Below are positions 5,438 through 6,572 of a stretch of DNA of 6,572 nt, in pieces. Source of the stretch: Chloroflexia bacterium (GTDB lineage Bacteria; Chloroflexota; Chloroflexia; Thermobaculales; Thermobaculaceae); assembly GCA_013695265.1 (NCBI GenBank), contig JACDAU010000088.1:1-6572 (forward strand), read 5' to 3'. The first letter of the stretch is position 1, and every line of letters begins with the position of its first letter. The notes below the pieces were generated by a model, which did no database searches, was not told where the DNA came from, and worked only from the letters and a program-made list of their open reading frames with translations. A program made the translations under genes and the position numbers.

Positions 5438-6367
5438 TCACTCCCAAGCCGTTGTCCGCAACGCACCAGGCGAGAAGCGCACCAGTAGTTCCGAACCGTC
5501 CACCTCGAGCGCTCGCGGTAGCGAGGCGCCATCCTCGTAGCCGCTGACCGATCGTACCGTGATGCGCTCACCGTCTGCCACAATCACCGGACTCTGCGGC
5601 CAGTCGCTCACGCCGCGAATAAAGTTGAACGCTCGCCGCGCAGACCAGCGTGCCGGGATCTCGAAGTCACGGTCCGTCGGCCAGCCACGGTAGCTCGCCC
5701 CGCAGGTCTCCTGTGGGATCGGGACCGTGGTGCCAGCAGCAAGACCCCGCACCGCGCGCAGCAGCAGGTCGCCACCGAGCATCGCGCAGCGTCGCTCCAT
5801 TTCCTCGCCCGTTATGCCGTCGGGCACGGACAGCCGCGCCTGCTCCACGATGCTCCCCGCGTCGATCTCGTTCGACATTATGTGCACTGTCACGCCGGAG
5901 TCATGCACGCCCTCGCGGAACGTCCAGAACAGCGGCGCCGGTCCGCGATTGTGGGGCAGCAGTGACGGATGCACATTGAGGCAGCCCAGCGGTGGAACTT
6001 CGAGGACTACCTGCGGCACGCGGCGCGGGAAGCACGCGGCGCAGATGATGTCGGGCATCAACGCGCCAATCACGTCCACTGCCGTCGGCGCGCCAAGCGC
6101 TCGCGCCTCAAAGACCGGTATCTCTCGCTCCCGCGCAATGTCCACGATTCCCCTCTCGGGCATCCCGCCGAGCAGGCGCAACGCCGTCCAAGACGCCGGG
6201 GTGCCCGTGAACGGCAGCGGCCATATCGCGGGTGCCTTGGACCTGGCAGGAGGCGCGGCGAGCACGATGGCGCAGACTTCCACCCCACCTGCGAGCAGTG
6301 CGCGCAATGGCGGCGCGGAGAACGTCCCATTCGACCCAAAGTAGATCGCGCGAAGCTCGGCACCCAC
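5438..6367 (-). CDS. Formyltransferase-family protein (Fmt/ArnA/sugar N-formyltransferase fold)
   Basis: About 309 residues from the preferred GTG at 6367. The N-terminal domain opens with a strand and glycine loop (RAIYFGSNGTFSAPPLRALL), as in methionyl-tRNA formyltransferases. The core LNVHPSLLPHNRGPAP carries Asn131 and His133, and IDAG supplies Asp169, completing the Asn-His-Asp catalytic set for formyl transfer from 10-formyltetrahydrofolate. The last ~95 residues resemble the C-terminal beta-barrel-like domain of Fmt and ArnA (ASYRGWP, then FNFIRGVSDWP). The usual Fmt substrate loop (DRPxGRGKK...PVK type) is not visible; the equivalent stretch is longer and unlike it, so the acceptor may not be Met-tRNA. 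The frame is open up to an upstream start at 6454, but the first 29 codons are poorer in G/C third bases, that start would overlap the upstream gene, and GGGGGA lies 5 nt before 6367. Cytosolic. Acceptor unknown. Confidence 0.85.
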   Translation of the reverse strand: MGAELRAIYFGSNGTFSAPPLRALLAGGVEVCAIVLAAPPARSKAPAIWPLPFTGTPASWTALRLLGGMPERGIVDIAREREIPVFEARALGAPTAVDVIGALMPDIICAACFPRRVPQVVLEVPPLGCLNVHPSLLPHNRGPAPLFWTFREGVHDSGVTVHIMSNEIDAGSIVEQARLSVPDGITGEEMERRCAMLGGDLLLRAVRGLAAGTTVPIPQETCGASYRGWPTDRDFEIPARWSARRAFNFIRGVSDWPQSPVIVADGERITVRSVSGYEDGASLPRALEVDGSELLVRFSPGALRTTAWE

Positions 6368-6437
6368 GTCGTTCCCCCGATCAACAGTCGCCCGGTTCTG
6401 GTTTGCCCGCACTACGGTTGCGCCTCTCCGATGTGGG

Positions 6438-6572
6438 TCAACTGGGACACGCACCCAGCACGTACGGCGTGAGCACGGCGCGGCCGCCAGCCTGCACGTA
6501 AAGGGTCTTGCCCGCGCGGCGGAGCTGCCAGTTGCGCCGCCAGTATCCCGTGACCACGAGCCTGGGCGGTGA
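6438..6572 (-). CDS. C-terminal end of an unrecognised protein (5' part outside window)
   Basis: A minus-strand frame enters the window at 6572 and runs 44 residues to a TGA at 6438-6440. It contains GYWRRNWQLRRAGKTLYVQ and ends in LTPYVLGACPS. Of the 44 codons, 37 end in G or C (84%), and the residue mix is protein-like (several Trp and Tyr, basic patches), so I believe it is a genuine gene end rather than noise. It lies 70 bp upstream of the preferred formyltransferase start on the same strand and could be in the same operon. I recognise no family from this fragment. Confidence 0.5.
   Translation of the reverse strand, partial: SPPRLVVTGYWRRNWQLRRAGKTLYVQAGGRAVLTPYVLGACPS

Noticed and set aside
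1..6572. CRISPR arrays, insertion sequences, transposases or phage genes
   Set aside because: No regularly spaced repeats, transposase motifs, terminal inverted repeats with target duplications, or phage proteins are visible on either strand.

Overview
The window is a GC-rich bacterial segment. It carries the end of a two-component regulatory pair, a probable structured leader RNA, a two-gene ABC exporter operon, and, convergent to these, a formyltransferase-family gene plus the end of another gene. High GC, strong G/C preference at third codon positions, frequent GTG starts and the style of the exporter proteins would fit Chloroflexota or a similar high-GC lineage. That placement is an impression from the sequence, not a demonstrated assignment.

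Layout on the + strand. Positions 2-79 encode the last residues of a sensor histidine kinase. Its stop codon overlaps the GTG start of a NarL/FixJ-type response regulator (76-744). A 513-bp non-coding gap follows (745-1257). It contains a good sigma70-like promoter (887-915), several nested inverted repeats and a strong intrinsic terminator (1128-1165), all upstream of the exporter genes. Two ABC half-transporters follow (1258-3051 and 3064-4887), 12 bp apart and each with a clear ribosome binding site. Their motifs fit a heterodimer with one normal and one degenerate ATP site: the second subunit has Asp where the catalytic Glu of Walker B should be, and the first has a non-consensus signature (LSAGE).

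Positions 4888-5437 are a second gene-free stretch between convergent transcription units. It holds a perfect 12-bp stem-loop just past the end of the minus-strand gene and a 12-bp perfect palindrome. On the minus strand, 5438-6367 encodes a formyltransferase of the Fmt/ArnA/sugar N-formyltransferase fold with the Asn-His-Asp catalytic set. Upstream of it, 6438-6572 is the C-terminal end of an unrecognised protein.

How the parts may work together: the kinase and regulator form a signalling pair that could control the exporter, as is common for such neighbours, but no operator proves it here. The most unusual item is the 5' region of the exporter operon. Its promoter is followed by a foldable domain, a terminator, and an upstream segment able to pair with the terminator's left arm. 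This arrangement suggests either transcription attenuation or riboswitch-like control of the exporter, or a separate small RNA of about 240 nt. I match it to no known riboswitch class.
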